From NCBI GenBank assembly GCA_020634215.1, contig JACKCD010000008.1:1-64000 (forward strand): a stretch of 64,000 nt of DNA. The letters run 5' to 3'. The stretch comes from Ardenticatenaceae bacterium. Its GTDB lineage: Bacteria > Chloroflexota > Anaerolineae > Promineifilales > Promineifilaceae. The notes under the pieces are model-generated. The model did no database searches and was not told the DNA's origin. It saw only the letters and a program-made list of their open reading frames with translations. Of the stretch, positions 8,584-16,648 are shown one piece after another; position 1 is the first letter of the stretch; the number at the start of each line of letters is the position of its first letter. Made by a program: the position numbers and the translations under genes.

Positions 8584-8769
8584 TTCACTTTACCTCCAGA
8601 AGATATGTACAGATAATTGTACGCCTTTCTTGTAGATAAAACAAGAGTAAAGAATAGACATTATCGGGAATAAAAACAAATCATGACACAGAGTTTCCCA
8701 GAGCTAAAAAGGAGTTTCACAGAGGGAAAAAGAGGAGTTTTTTAACATAAGTAAGCACCCAAAAATAAG

Positions 8770-9140
8770 TTAGCACTTTGACAATTGAATATCATCCGAA
8801 CAACGACGGGGTTTGATGATGTAATTCCAATTAGGACGAATGAACCGCCGCTGCAAGTTGATAGCGGCACGTTGTTCAGAAAATACTTTCTTACCCTTCT
8901 CAAAAGTGCGCTGAACAAGAAAAGCCTTCACGGTCAAACCTGTCTCGGTGACAGTACCCCGAATGTAGTTGAGCATGGTCGCAAAAGTGCGAAGCGGCTT
9001 ACCTGCCCAATTGCGGGAAATCTGACTGAAGAGACGATACTCGACTGGGTTCCATTTGGAAGCACCAGTAGGATAATGACAAATCAGCACCTCGATACCA
9101 AATTGGTCAGCTAGTTGTGCTTGAACTTGCTGTTTCCACA
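8770..9140 (-). pseudogene. ISAzo13-family transposase, C-terminal remnant
   Basis: The frame encodes the end of an ISAzo13-type DDE transposase: QLADQFGIEVLICHYPTGAS, KWNPVEYRLFSQISRNWAGK, TVTETGLTVKAFL and NWNYIIKPR. The N-terminal two thirds are missing. At its 5' end the frame runs without a break into the ubiA fragment, so the junction is a deletion or insertion scar. The short bases after the stop repeat a TAAGCAC/TTAGCAC motif and could be the old IS end. Confidence 0.8.
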
Positions 9141-9439
9141 GCCAATAGCGGCCGTTATTCCCCACCACCCCACCTGCCGTCCCACAAAATAGTTCCGCTC
9201 CCGCTTGGCCGGATCCAGCGCATCCACCGGCGCATCATAAAAATCATTCAGGGCAAATGCCAGCCAATAGCCCGCACTATACGCCCCCAGCAGCAGCACC
9301 GTTTGCGGCGACACCGCCTCATGCACCAGCAGCATCACCATGCTAATAATCAGCGCCGTCCCCACGCATCCGCATGATTTAGCAGCAGCTTACTAGTCGG
9401 ATAAGCCACCAGCAACTACCGCAACGATTCTTTCCACAT
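9141..9439 (-). pseudogene. UbiA-type prenyltransferase, broken fragment
   Basis: The fragment contains the polyprenyl-diphosphate-binding motif of UbiA membrane prenyltransferases (LNDFYDAPVDALDPAKRERN). Hydrophobic helices precede it. The likely original start is the ATG at 9439 (MWKESLR), but the eighth codon is TAG. A frameshift lies between the segments encoding LLLNHADAW and GTALIIS. The C-terminal two thirds have been replaced by the transposase remnant. Three independent lesions make this a pseudogene. Confidence 0.8.
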
Positions 9440-9490
9440 GCGTGGCTTCTCTGTTGTCCGCACCATTAAACAATCGCCCCGTCATTAAGG

Positions 9491-10432
9491 TTAGCAGTCT
9501 TTATAATACGTAAACAGTTTGCGGACAACTTTAAAACCGACTTGCTCAAACACATGCCGCGAAGACGTAAACTCAACTGGAATCCGATCCCCAGACGTAC
9601 CTGGATGATTAGCCCCGACCCAGGCTTCCACCATTCCCCGCTGCCGTAGCTCCCATAACCCTGCAACCATCAACGCCCGTGCCAGACCCTGGCGGCGATA
9701 AGCGGGGCGTGTTCCAATTGGCTCAAACAACCCCACCTTGTTGCGCTCGTCCACCCAGCAAATACCACCCGCCGCCCACTCCCCATCAGGAGCTACAATC
9801 ACCAAATCCAGCGTCGAATCATAACCAGGCATCTGCCTGGCGCGGCGATATTTGATCATGGCTTCATCAAGCGTTTTGCTACTGTAAGGCAGGAAGCTAT
9901 CACGATGCAAGGCCGCCCGACAGGCCACCTCACCTTCGCCAGCAACGTGGCTCACCCGAAAGCCAGACGGCAACAGCAGCTCCGGCAGTGGCTCCAACAG
10001 TGAACGCCGGTACTGGAGCATATAAAAGTCATGTTGCCCGCACCCTTCATCAGTCACTTGCTGAATCATTCGCCAATCATCGCTGGCAACTGTCTCCCAA
10101 ACCCGGCACAGATCATCTCCATCTGCCAAAAACATCTCTCGCACTCTGTCAATAGCCCAAGCGCGAATCTCCAGCTTGAGCGCAAAGGGGTCCGTCGCAT
10201 GAGGATGAACGATGACTGTTATTGCATCGTCGTCGGTGATGCCTAACCCCACATCTTGCCCCACCGCATTTTGCCAAAAGCACCAGTTAGTCGCATCCAA
10301 CACCGAAGCTGAATTATGTAACATCCATTGTAAATCACCGACATGTGGGTAATCACCGAGCGCATCATGGACACGGCAGTCAGCGACAAAGGCTATAGCA
10401 CGAGTTAACAAAGCGGTCATAACGGTACTCAT
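9491..10432 (-). CDS. GNAT-family N-acetyltransferase (two-part)
   Basis: About 313 residues. The C-terminal half has the acetyl-CoA-binding motif A (GTRPAYRRQGLARALMVAGL) and a following VGANHPG segment typical of GNAT enzymes. The N-terminal half is probably a second, degenerate GNAT-like domain. ATG at 10432 is chosen because it lies two bases after the stop of the upstream gene with a GGGGAT stretch before it; upstream in-frame starts would overlap that gene. The substrate is unknown. It belongs to a three-gene minus-strand set (11547 to 9491) with a PNPOx-like protein and another acetyltransferase. Confidence 0.8.
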   Translation of the reverse strand: MSTVMTALLTRAIAFVADCRVHDALGDYPHVGDLQWMLHNSASVLDATNWCFWQNAVGQDVGLGITDDDAITVIVHPHATDPFALKLEIRAWAIDRVREMFLADGDDLCRVWETVASDDWRMIQQVTDEGCGQHDFYMLQYRRSLLEPLPELLLPSGFRVSHVAGEGEVACRAALHRDSFLPYSSKTLDEAMIKYRRARQMPGYDSTLDLVIVAPDGEWAAGGICWVDERNKVGLFEPIGTRPAYRRQGLARALMVAGLWELRQRGMVEAWVGANHPGTSGDRIPVEFTSSRHVFEQVGFKVVRKLFTYYKDC

Positions 10433-10433
10433 A

Positions 10434-10895
10434 TCATCCCCGCCAAACTCGCTCCCCTTCATCGTGCGACGGGGCAGGGAAAGAAATAAGGGCAATACGC
10501 CACGGTGTTAGCTTGAGCAGCCCGCAGTTTTCGTCACATTGCCCAAATGTTAACGCCGGGTCATAGCCCAACGGTTCTGGCGTTGTTTTAAATTTATCCC
10601 AAATACGCTCCTTCTGGGCATGTTCATCCACCCATTCCGCCATGCAATCAGCATAAACAGGTTTCATCGGATCAGCAATGTAAGCTAGGGAGATGTGGGG
10701 GCTTTGCGCCAGGTGCTTGCTTTTATGGGAATAGCGGTGGGTTAACACCCAGCCCGTTGCCCCCTCCCAAATGGGATGGAGTATACGAGAGCGTGGGCGT
10801 TGCTGCCGGTCTACAGTAGCAGCACTACACAACACATAGCGGTGAACCCGTTCGATAAATTCTTGTTCAATGTCGGCAAAGTTCTCAATCTGCAT
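10434..10895 (-). CDS. Pyridoxamine 5'-phosphate oxidase-like flavin/F420-binding protein
   Basis: About 153 residues from the ATG at 10895, preceded by AGGAGT. The split-barrel features are AATVDRQQRPRSRILHPIWE, GWVLTHRYSHKSKHLAQSPHISLAYI and the later WDKFKTTPEPLGYDP. This is the general PNPOx-like/FMN-binding pattern seen in many stand-alone small oxidoreductases. The frame extends 45 codons upstream but passes through an intergenic repeat there, so the longer start is rejected. Its reaction cannot be stated. Confidence 0.75.
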   Translation of the reverse strand: MQIENFADIEQEFIERVHRYVLCSAATVDRQQRPRSRILHPIWEGATGWVLTHRYSHKSKHLAQSPHISLAYIADPMKPVYADCMAEWVDEHAQKERIWDKFKTTPEPLGYDPALTFGQCDENCGLLKLTPWRIALISFPAPSHDEGERVWRG

Positions 10896-10910
10896 GGGAA
10901 CTCCTATAAA

Positions 10911-10942
10911 ATGTAGACGCGAGGCCTGCCTCGCGTCTACAT
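10911..10942. repeat. Perfect inverted repeat ATGTAGACGCGAGGC
   Basis: ATGTAGACGCGAGGC at 10911-10925 pairs with GCCTCGCGTCTACAT at 10928-10942. A sister element, GTAGAGGCGAGGC, lies at 12321-12348. Both stand in short gaps next to genes. Confidence 0.85.
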
Positions 10943-10953
10943 TGTGCCAAGGA

Positions 10954-11547
10954 TTAGGTATAAGCAAGATATTTTCCGACGTGCTTTGGCAGCTTAACCT
11001 CAAATTGAAGCTGTAGGCCGGCCGCTTCAAACATGTCTACTTGCTGCTCAAATTGCTCGTTTGTCTGAAAAAGATAGCCATCGAATGTCCATTCTTGCGC
11101 CAACCACGGGCGTAAGGTGTCGAGCAGCCTGCGATCCATCCCCTCCACCAATCGTACCTGCCGAATCCAGAATAGGACAACGGCTTCATAATCTGCCCAA
11201 TCTGTATCACCCATTGGCGTTGTTTCGGCCTGGGACAACCAGCGTGCCGTCAGCGGGTTGATGTAGATGCAGCCGAGACATTCCGTTTCTGTTGGATTCA
11301 TTACCGTGAACGTGAATGATTCACGGTTGATATGCTCACGCTCGTGTCGTTGTAAATCTTTGAGATTGCCAGCTAATGTAAAATCGTCGGCCGGCCAGGT
11401 AGATTGTTCCCACTTCCACAGAAATTCTCTGCTTTCCATCACGGCCGCATAGTCCAACTCGACATCGGTTGCCCGCAACGGCCGAATCAACCATTCATTT
11501 GTCACAAGTCCCTCTGGGATCGTCGCATTTTCGTTACCAAATACCAT
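10954..11547 (-). CDS. GNAT-like acetyltransferase
   Basis: A 197-residue protein with a GNAT-type beginning (NEWLIRPLRATDVELDYAAVMES) and a central strand-rich part (FTFTVMNPTETECLGCIYINPL). The consensus acetyl-CoA loop is weak, so the assignment rests on the overall pattern and length. It heads the three-gene set that continues with the PNPOx-like gene. No promoter was assigned. Confidence 0.6.
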   Translation of the reverse strand: MVFGNENATIPEGLVTNEWLIRPLRATDVELDYAAVMESREFLWKWEQSTWPADDFTLAGNLKDLQRHEREHINRESFTFTVMNPTETECLGCIYINPLTARWLSQAETTPMGDTDWADYEAVVLFWIRQVRLVEGMDRRLLDTLRPWLAQEWTFDGYLFQTNEQFEQQVDMFEAAGLQLQFEVKLPKHVGKYLAYT

Positions 11548-11670
11548 CTATTTTATACTCCAAGAAATCAAGCAAAAACACCTGACAAGCTTCCAAGGGG
11601 TGTATTTCAGTTTGGGGGCAAACTTAACAAGTTTGACCTAATCTTTAACTGCGTAGATGGGAAATCCAGT

Positions 11671-11778
11671 GTCATTTCGAGGTCCTCCGAGAAATCCCGT
11701 TCTCATAGCCGCCATTTGAGCAGGATTTCTCCTCGAAGACATGAGCCTGCCCTGAGGCTGCCGAAGGGTCGAAATGAC
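11671..11778. repeat. 108-bp palindromic element with GTCATTTCGA ends
   Basis: GTCATTTCGA at 11671-11680 and TCGAAATGAC at 11769-11778 are terminal inverted repeats. Smaller internal inverted pairs (GGATTTCTC / GAGAAATCC) lie between them. It looks like a small non-autonomous palindromic element in the gap between two divergent genes. The rest of the 11548-11908 gap shows nothing recognisable. Confidence 0.6.
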
Positions 11779-11908
11779 AATTCTTGGCTGAGAAATTGGC
11801 TTGCGGAGAGGTGAGTTTATCAATGCCCCAAAACTGAAATGCTCCCCTTCCAAGGTCTTCATACACGCGGTTTCGCTTCATAAGGCTAACTACCTTATAC
11901 TGGTAAGC

Positions 11909-12301
11909 ATGACAATCATCAACAAATATAGTTGGCTTAAGGGTGCCGCCGTAGGCATTGGCGTTCTTCTAGTACTCACCTTGATTTGCATGGTGATCAG
12001 TCTCATTGGCAGCGTGGCCGCGATCCGCCAAACCGAGCCGTACCAACACAGCGTTGACTTGGCAATAAACAGCCCCAAAGTACACCAAGCATTAGGTGAA
12101 CCGGTTACGGCAAGGCGGTTTCCGCAAGGAACTGTCAATTCTGCCAATGGAGGCGATGCCGAACTGTACATTCCAATTCATGGGCCAGACGGTAACGCCA
12201 CCATTCGCGTCAACGGCACAAACATCAATGGCTCGTGGAAGTATTATGCCATCCGCGTAGATACAGATCGTGGCGAACACATCAATCTGCTAGAGCCATA
12301 G
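11909..12301 (+). CDS. Coa1-like single-pass membrane protein
   Basis: 130 residues from the ATG at 11909; the frame is open further upstream but passes through repeat sequence. One N-terminal membrane helix (GAAVGIGVLLVLTLICMVISLI) is followed by an external domain with INSPKVHQALGEPVTAR, GGDAELYIPIHGPDGNATIRV and GSWKYYAIRV. This layout resembles the cytochrome oxidase complex assembly factor 1 (Coa1/Tim21-like) domain used widely in bacterial small membrane proteins. The function here is unknown. Confidence 0.7.
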   Translation: MTIINKYSWLKGAAVGIGVLLVLTLICMVISLIGSVAAIRQTEPYQHSVDLAINSPKVHQALGEPVTARRFPQGTVNSANGGDAELYIPIHGPDGNATIRVNGTNINGSWKYYAIRVDTDRGEHINLLEP

Positions 12302-12320
12302 CCTCACCGGCAACCCAAGC

Positions 12321-12348
12321 GTAGAGGCGAGGCATGCCTCGCCTCTAC
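12321..12348. repeat. Inverted repeat GTAGAGGCGAGGC
   Basis: A near-perfect 28-base palindrome between the convergent Coa1-like gene and the ABC exporter. It is a relative of the repeat at 10911-10942 and could act as a bidirectional terminator stem, but it lacks a T-run. Confidence 0.75.
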
Positions 12349-12356
12349 TTAGCCTG

Positions 12357-14198
12357 TTATACTGCCAGAGAAAGGTTGGTGTCATTGCCATTTGCGGGGG
12401 CAAGCTCTAAGCCATATGCCTCTGCCTTCTCCTCGCGGAACTGCTTGGTGTACAGGTTGTAATAGTGCCCACGCTGGCGAATCAACTCCGCGTGCGTCCC
12501 CATCTCCGACACGCCACCGTTTTCAATCACCAAAATGCGGTCGGCATTTTTGATGGTTGAAAGGCGATGGGCAATGACAAAGCTGGTACGGCCATCCATC
12601 AACGTCTCCATCCCCTGCTGAATCAGTGCCTCAGTCAGCGTATCTACCGAACTCGTTGCCTCATCCATGATAAACACGTCAGGTTTTGCCAGCACCGCCC
12701 GCGCCAGGCTAATAAGCTGTTTCTGCCCCACCGAGAGCAGCACGCCACCCTCACCCACCTGGGTTTCATACCCTTCGTCGAGGTCAATGATAAACTCATG
12801 GGCACCAGCCAGGCGGGCTGCAGCCACCACTTCTTCGTCAGTGGCATCTAAACGGCCGTATCTTAAATTCTCCAGCACCGTACCAGAAAACAGATGCGGC
12901 GTTTGCAGCACCATCCCAATGCGCGAATGGATCGAATGCAGCGTCATTGTCCGGTAATCACGCCCGCCAAAACGCACCGTGCCGGCCGATGGTTCATAGA
13001 AACGGCACAGCAAGTTAACCAGCGTGGATTTACCCGCGCCCGTCGGCCCCACAATCGCCACCGTCTCACCCTGCTTAATCTCCAGCGTAAAGTCAGTCAA
13101 AACCGGCTTTCCTTCTTCATATTGAAAGGTAATGTTGTCAAACAAAATGTCGCCGCGCAGCGAACCAGGATCAGACGCACCGGGTGCGTTAACAATCGTT
13201 GGTTTCGTGTCCAGCAGCGAGAAGATACGCTCGCCAGAGGCAATCGCCTGCTGCATCGTCGCATACACCCGCGCCAACTCCTGAATCGGCCACATCATAA
13301 AGGTGATGTAGGAAACAAACGCCTGCAAACCACCAATGGTGACAGCCCCATTCTGGAATTCACGCCCGCTGAACCAAACAACGGCCGTTACGCCCACCGC
13401 GCTAATCAACTGCACCACCGGCAAAAACAGCGCCGACAGCCACGCCGCCCGGTACGAAGCCTGGTACATATCGCCAGCCAACTCGCCAAACTGCCCCAGA
13501 TTCCGCTCCTCACGCCGCAGCGACTTAATCACGCGCACACCGTTGATCATCTCGCTGTATGAACTCGTAATCATCGAGTTGAGTTTCCGCACCAGCCGAT
13601 ATTCACGCAGGATATGCTTCTCAAACTGCATGGCTGCCACCGCCAACAGCGGAATGACGACAAGCGTCACCAAAGCCAGCCGCCAGTTAATCCACAGCAT
13701 AAAGCCAACGGCCGATATAATGCTCATCACCGCCCACATGATGTCAAGGAAACCCCAGGAAACAAGGTCGCCCACCCGCGTCGGGTCAGACATGGTGCGC
13801 GACATCAGCCAGCCGGTAGTGGTACGGTCATAATAGGAAAGCGACAGCTTTTGCATGTGGGCAAACATCTGCTTCCGCAAATCGTACTGCACCCTATGAC
13901 CCAGCGTTCCAGCCGACATGATAAACAGGTAGACAAAAACGGCAAAAAGCACAAACAGCAGCATATATTGCAGCGAAATGCTCCACACGGCCGTCATATC
14001 ACCGGGAATAATCCCTTCATCAATGATCCGCTTGGTTAGATAAGTCATGTATGATTCCATCAGCGAAACCATACCGATCCCAACAATAAACCCCAGCATC
14101 AACGGCCAATGGTTCCACCCGTGGCGAAAAATTCGCAGGATAGTCCGGCCGTTAAAGCTTTCGGTAAATTCTTCTTCTTCATAGTAATGATCAGACAT
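12357..14198 (-). CDS. ABC exporter half-transporter, consensus ATPase site partner
   Basis: About 613 residues: a six-helix exporter domain (MDR/MdlB type) followed by an ATPase domain. Walker A is GPTGAGKSTLVN, the signature is the variant LLSVGQKQL, and Walker B is VFIMDEATSSVD with a proper catalytic Glu. It follows the gene at 14294 on the same strand with a repeat-filled gap. The partner has Asp in place of the catalytic Glu, so the two are best read as a heterodimer with one degenerate site, as in BmrCD or TM287/288. ATG at 14198 is chosen; two upstream in-frame ATGs are possible. The exported substrate is unknown. Confidence 0.88.
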   Translation of the reverse strand: MSDHYYEEEEFTESFNGRTILRIFRHGWNHWPLMLGFIVGIGMVSLMESYMTYLTKRIIDEGIIPGDMTAVWSISLQYMLLFVLFAVFVYLFIMSAGTLGHRVQYDLRKQMFAHMQKLSLSYYDRTTTGWLMSRTMSDPTRVGDLVSWGFLDIMWAVMSIISAVGFMLWINWRLALVTLVVIPLLAVAAMQFEKHILREYRLVRKLNSMITSSYSEMINGVRVIKSLRREERNLGQFGELAGDMYQASYRAAWLSALFLPVVQLISAVGVTAVVWFSGREFQNGAVTIGGLQAFVSYITFMMWPIQELARVYATMQQAIASGERIFSLLDTKPTIVNAPGASDPGSLRGDILFDNITFQYEEGKPVLTDFTLEIKQGETVAIVGPTGAGKSTLVNLLCRFYEPSAGTVRFGGRDYRTMTLHSIHSRIGMVLQTPHLFSGTVLENLRYGRLDATDEEVVAAARLAGAHEFIIDLDEGYETQVGEGGVLLSVGQKQLISLARAVLAKPDVFIMDEATSSVDTLTEALIQQGMETLMDGRTSFVIAHRLSTIKNADRILVIENGGVSEMGTHAELIRQRGHYYNLYTKQFREEKAEAYGLELAPANGNDTNLSLAV

Positions 14199-14212
14199 TT
14201 TCTTTACCATTA

Positions 14213-14297
14213 TCGGCAATCGGCAATCGGTAATCGGTAATCAGTAGCCAGCCAACTTGCACTGATTACCGATTACTGTTTACTGATTACCGATCAC
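14213..14297. repeat. Inverted repeat of TAATCGGTAATCAGT units
   Basis: Short units of ATCGGCAATCGG, GGTAATCAGT and ACTGATTACC run through the gap between the two exporter genes. Same family as 6053-6125 and 16141-16234. Confidence 0.75.
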
Positions 14298-16138
14298 CGG
14301 CTACCAACCATTGCATACCCATTCTGATACCCGTCAACCGCCGCCAAATCTTCTTCCAACTCTTCTTCAATTCGCGCCTGCAAATCGTAAATTTGTTGGT
14401 AGATACCCGGCTTGTCAACCAGATCATCATGCGTGCCGCGCTGGACAATACGGCCGTTTTCCAGCACCAAGATCAGATCGGCCGTCATCACCGTTTGGAT
14501 ACGGTGGGCAATCACAAAGGTCGTCCGGTTCTGCATCAGCGTCAGCAGTGCCGACCGAATCTCCGCCTCCGTTTCCGTGTCCACCGACGACGTAGCATCG
14601 TCGAGGATGAGGATGCGCGGGTTAATCAGCAGCGTCCGCGCCAGCGTCACCCGCTGCTTCTGCCCGCCAGAAAGCGTCACACCCCGTTCACCCACCACCG
14701 TGTCATACCCCTTGGGGAAACTCATGATGACATCATGCACCGCCGCCGCCTTCGCCGCCGCCACAATTTCCTCCTGCGTCACCACCCGGCCGGCGCCATA
14801 GGCAATGTTGTCGCGGACGGTGCCAGAAAAGAGAAACGGCTCTTGCATCACAATGCCAATCTGCTGCCGCAGTTCCTGCCGCCGGTACTCCCGCAGTTCC
14901 ACGCCGTCGAGCGTAATAGAACCGCCGGTATAATCGTAGAAACGGGGCAGCAGCCCCACCAACGACGTTTTGCCCGACCCTGTGCCGCCCAGCAGCGCCA
15001 CCACCTGCCCTGGCCGCACCGCAAAATCAATGTCGTGCAGCACTGGCGTATCGGCATCATAGGCAAAATCAACGTGGCGGAAGACAACCTCACCGCGCAG
15101 CCCGTCTGGCCCCGGCACAACCGTACCCTGTTCGGCCAGCGGTTCCCGCGTTTCGCGCATAATCTGCTTGATGCGGGTAAAGGCCACGTCGCCGGTAGAA
15201 ATATCGGCAATAAGCCGACCCAGGTTGCGAATGGGCCAAATGATTTGGCCGAGAAAACCAGCGTAAGCCAAAAAGGCACCGACGGTGATGGTTCCCTCAA
15301 TCGCCATCTGTGCGCCAATGTAAAACCCGGCAATCATTTGCAGCCCGGTAAGAACATCGGTGCTGGGCCAGAAAATGGCGTGCATTTTGGATAGCCGCCG
15401 GCCGCGCCGGAATTTTTCGTAGTTGTCGTCTTCAAATCGCTCCAGTTCATACTCTTGCCGGGCAAAAGCCTTGACCACGCGAATGCCGGTCAGGTGCTCT
15501 TGCAGCCGGTTGGATAAGACGGCTTCTTGTTCCTGGAAGGCATCAAAGACCTCGCCCACTTTTTTGAAGAAGTAGACGGCGATGATGAGGACGATGGGGA
15601 TAATGACGATGGAGTAAAGGGCTAAACGGCCGTTAATCGCCACAATCGCCACAAAATTCACCGCAAACATCAGCACAATCCGCCCAATCCCCACCCCCTG
15701 CTCGGCAAACAGCTTCCGCAGTGCCTCTACGTCCGACGTAGCCCGCTGTAACAGTTCACCCGTCTGCTGGTTGTCGTGGTAGGTAAAGCTCAACCGCTGA
15801 ATATGGTCATACAGATAATTTCGCACCTCCAGCGCAATTTGCTCGGCGGCATAGGCGGCCAGCCGGCCGCTGGTGAAGGTAAAGCCGCCTTGCAGCAGTG
15901 CCAGCCCCACAAAGCCCAATGCCACCCAGGGCAACTGCACCGCCAGCGTCTCGCTGGGCAGCACGGTGTCAACAAAGTAGCGCAGCAAGTAGAAAATACC
16001 TGTTTGCGCCAGGGCAGCCAGACCAAGGGCAATAACGGCCGTTAAATACAACAACCGATGCCCCGTCAACAGCCGCCAAAAAGAGATCAATCGGTTTTCA
16101 ACAACAGTTTCCTCTAAGTTTAATGCTTGCTTACTCAT
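14294..16138 (-). CDS. ABC exporter half-transporter, degenerate ATPase site partner
   Basis: About 614 residues from ATG 16138 (MSKQALNLEET). Six membrane helices lead to an ATPase domain with Walker A GGTGSGKTSLVG, signature LSGGQKQRVTLAR and Walker B ILILDDATSSVD. The residue after the Walker B Asp is Asp, not the catalytic Glu. That is the pattern of the degenerate half of heterodimeric exporters; the downstream gene has the normal DEATS. It lies just beyond the borosin-like locus and a short peptide gene on the same strand, so a role in product export is possible but not shown. Confidence 0.9.
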   Translation of the reverse strand: MSKQALNLEETVVENRLISFWRLLTGHRLLYLTAVIALGLAALAQTGIFYLLRYFVDTVLPSETLAVQLPWVALGFVGLALLQGGFTFTSGRLAAYAAEQIALEVRNYLYDHIQRLSFTYHDNQQTGELLQRATSDVEALRKLFAEQGVGIGRIVLMFAVNFVAIVAINGRLALYSIVIIPIVLIIAVYFFKKVGEVFDAFQEQEAVLSNRLQEHLTGIRVVKAFARQEYELERFEDDNYEKFRRGRRLSKMHAIFWPSTDVLTGLQMIAGFYIGAQMAIEGTITVGAFLAYAGFLGQIIWPIRNLGRLIADISTGDVAFTRIKQIMRETREPLAEQGTVVPGPDGLRGEVVFRHVDFAYDADTPVLHDIDFAVRPGQVVALLGGTGSGKTSLVGLLPRFYDYTGGSITLDGVELREYRRQELRQQIGIVMQEPFLFSGTVRDNIAYGAGRVVTQEEIVAAAKAAAVHDVIMSFPKGYDTVVGERGVTLSGGQKQRVTLARTLLINPRILILDDATSSVDTETEAEIRSALLTLMQNRTTFVIAHRIQTVMTADLILVLENGRIVQRGTHDDLVDKPGIYQQIYDLQARIEEELEEDLAAVDGYQNGYAMVGSR

Positions 16139-16140
16139 GT

Positions 16141-16234
16141 TCAGTGATCGGTAATCAGTAAACGGTAAACAGTAATCAGTTGTGGTCACTGATTACTGTA
16201 CGCAAAGCGGTCGTGAAACGACATTACCAATTAC
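16141..16234. repeat. Inverted repeat of GGTAATCAGT units
   Basis: Units GGTAATCAGT, GGTAAACAGT and ACTGATTACTG fill the space upstream of the exporter gene. Third member of the family after 6053 and 14213. Confidence 0.75.
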
Positions 16235-16261
16235 TGATTACTGAATAAAAGATCGGGAAAC

Positions 16262-16296
16262 AAAAAAAGCCACGGGACACAAGGGACCCCGTGGCT
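16262..16296 (-). terminator. Distal intrinsic terminator of a tandem pair
   Basis: On the minus strand AGCCACGGG and CCCGTGGCT form a stem, followed by a run of seven T. It is almost a copy of the hairpin at 16313-16346. Confidence 0.88.
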
Positions 16297-16312
16297 TGGT
16301 GGTGGCTGAAAT

Positions 16313-16346
16313 AAAAAAGCCACGGGGCAGAAAGTGCGCCGTGGCT
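16313..16346 (-). terminator. Proximal intrinsic terminator of a tandem pair
   Basis: On the minus strand AGCCACGG pairs with CCGTGGCT and is followed by six T. It lies about 30 bases after the stop of the 34-residue peptide ORF and before the second, near-identical terminator. Confidence 0.88.
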
Positions 16347-16376
16347 GAACAGACTTAGGAGATTAACTCAGCAAAA

Positions 16377-16481
16377 TCAGAGCCATTGGCGCGACCAGGC
16401 AGCAGACAAGGCAAAACGCCCCCGGGAGGGGGTGCCACCGCTGAATGGATTGTTCTTATTGATGATCAACATTTGCGCCAT
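16377..16481 (-). CDS. 34-residue peptide gene with its own promoter and terminators
   Basis: An ORF of 35 codons starts at ATG 16481 with AAGGAG six bases upstream. The peptide begins MAQMLIINKNNPFSGGTPSR and ends AWSRQWL. It has no recognised relatives in my memory. It contains one Gly-Gly pair near residues 15-16, two Trp and a basic C-terminal half, with no membrane helix. A strong promoter lies about 35 bases upstream and two terminators follow, so it forms a complete small transcription unit between the MFS gene and the ABC exporter pair. It could be a secreted or modified peptide, a leader peptide, or a regulatory RNA that happens to carry an ORF. Confidence 0.6.
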   Translation of the reverse strand: MAQMLIINKNNPFSGGTPSRGRFALSAAWSRQWL

Positions 16482-16516
16482 TTAACTCCTTTTAAGATTT
16501 TGCTTAACGCTTCGCA

Positions 16517-16545
16517 ACTATAACAGATGAACCAAACCCCGTCAA
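16517..16545 (-). promoter_or_regulatory. Sigma70-type promoter of the 34-residue peptide gene
   Basis: Minus strand: -35 TTGACG (16545-16540), 17-base spacer, -10 TATAGT (16522-16517). The predicted start of transcription near 16510 gives a 5' leader of about 30 bases that carries the AAGGAG site. Confidence 0.8.
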
Positions 16546-16648
16546 CCCTCAAAATTTACCAAAATGCCACCTTTTTCTTTATGAATCACTATTAGAAATA
16601 CACTTATTGAACCCGACGGGCTGCAAACTTATCCCAACCTACCAGCCA

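Noticed and set aside
14393..15394. 333-codon plus-strand open frame
   Set aside because: It runs antisense to the ABC exporter at 14294-16138, whose Walker motifs are certain.
16262..16346. Tandem hairpins considered as a riboswitch for the ABC exporter
   Set aside because: Each hairpin is a simple stem with a T-run and no conserved aptamer core; they fit terminators for the short peptide unit.
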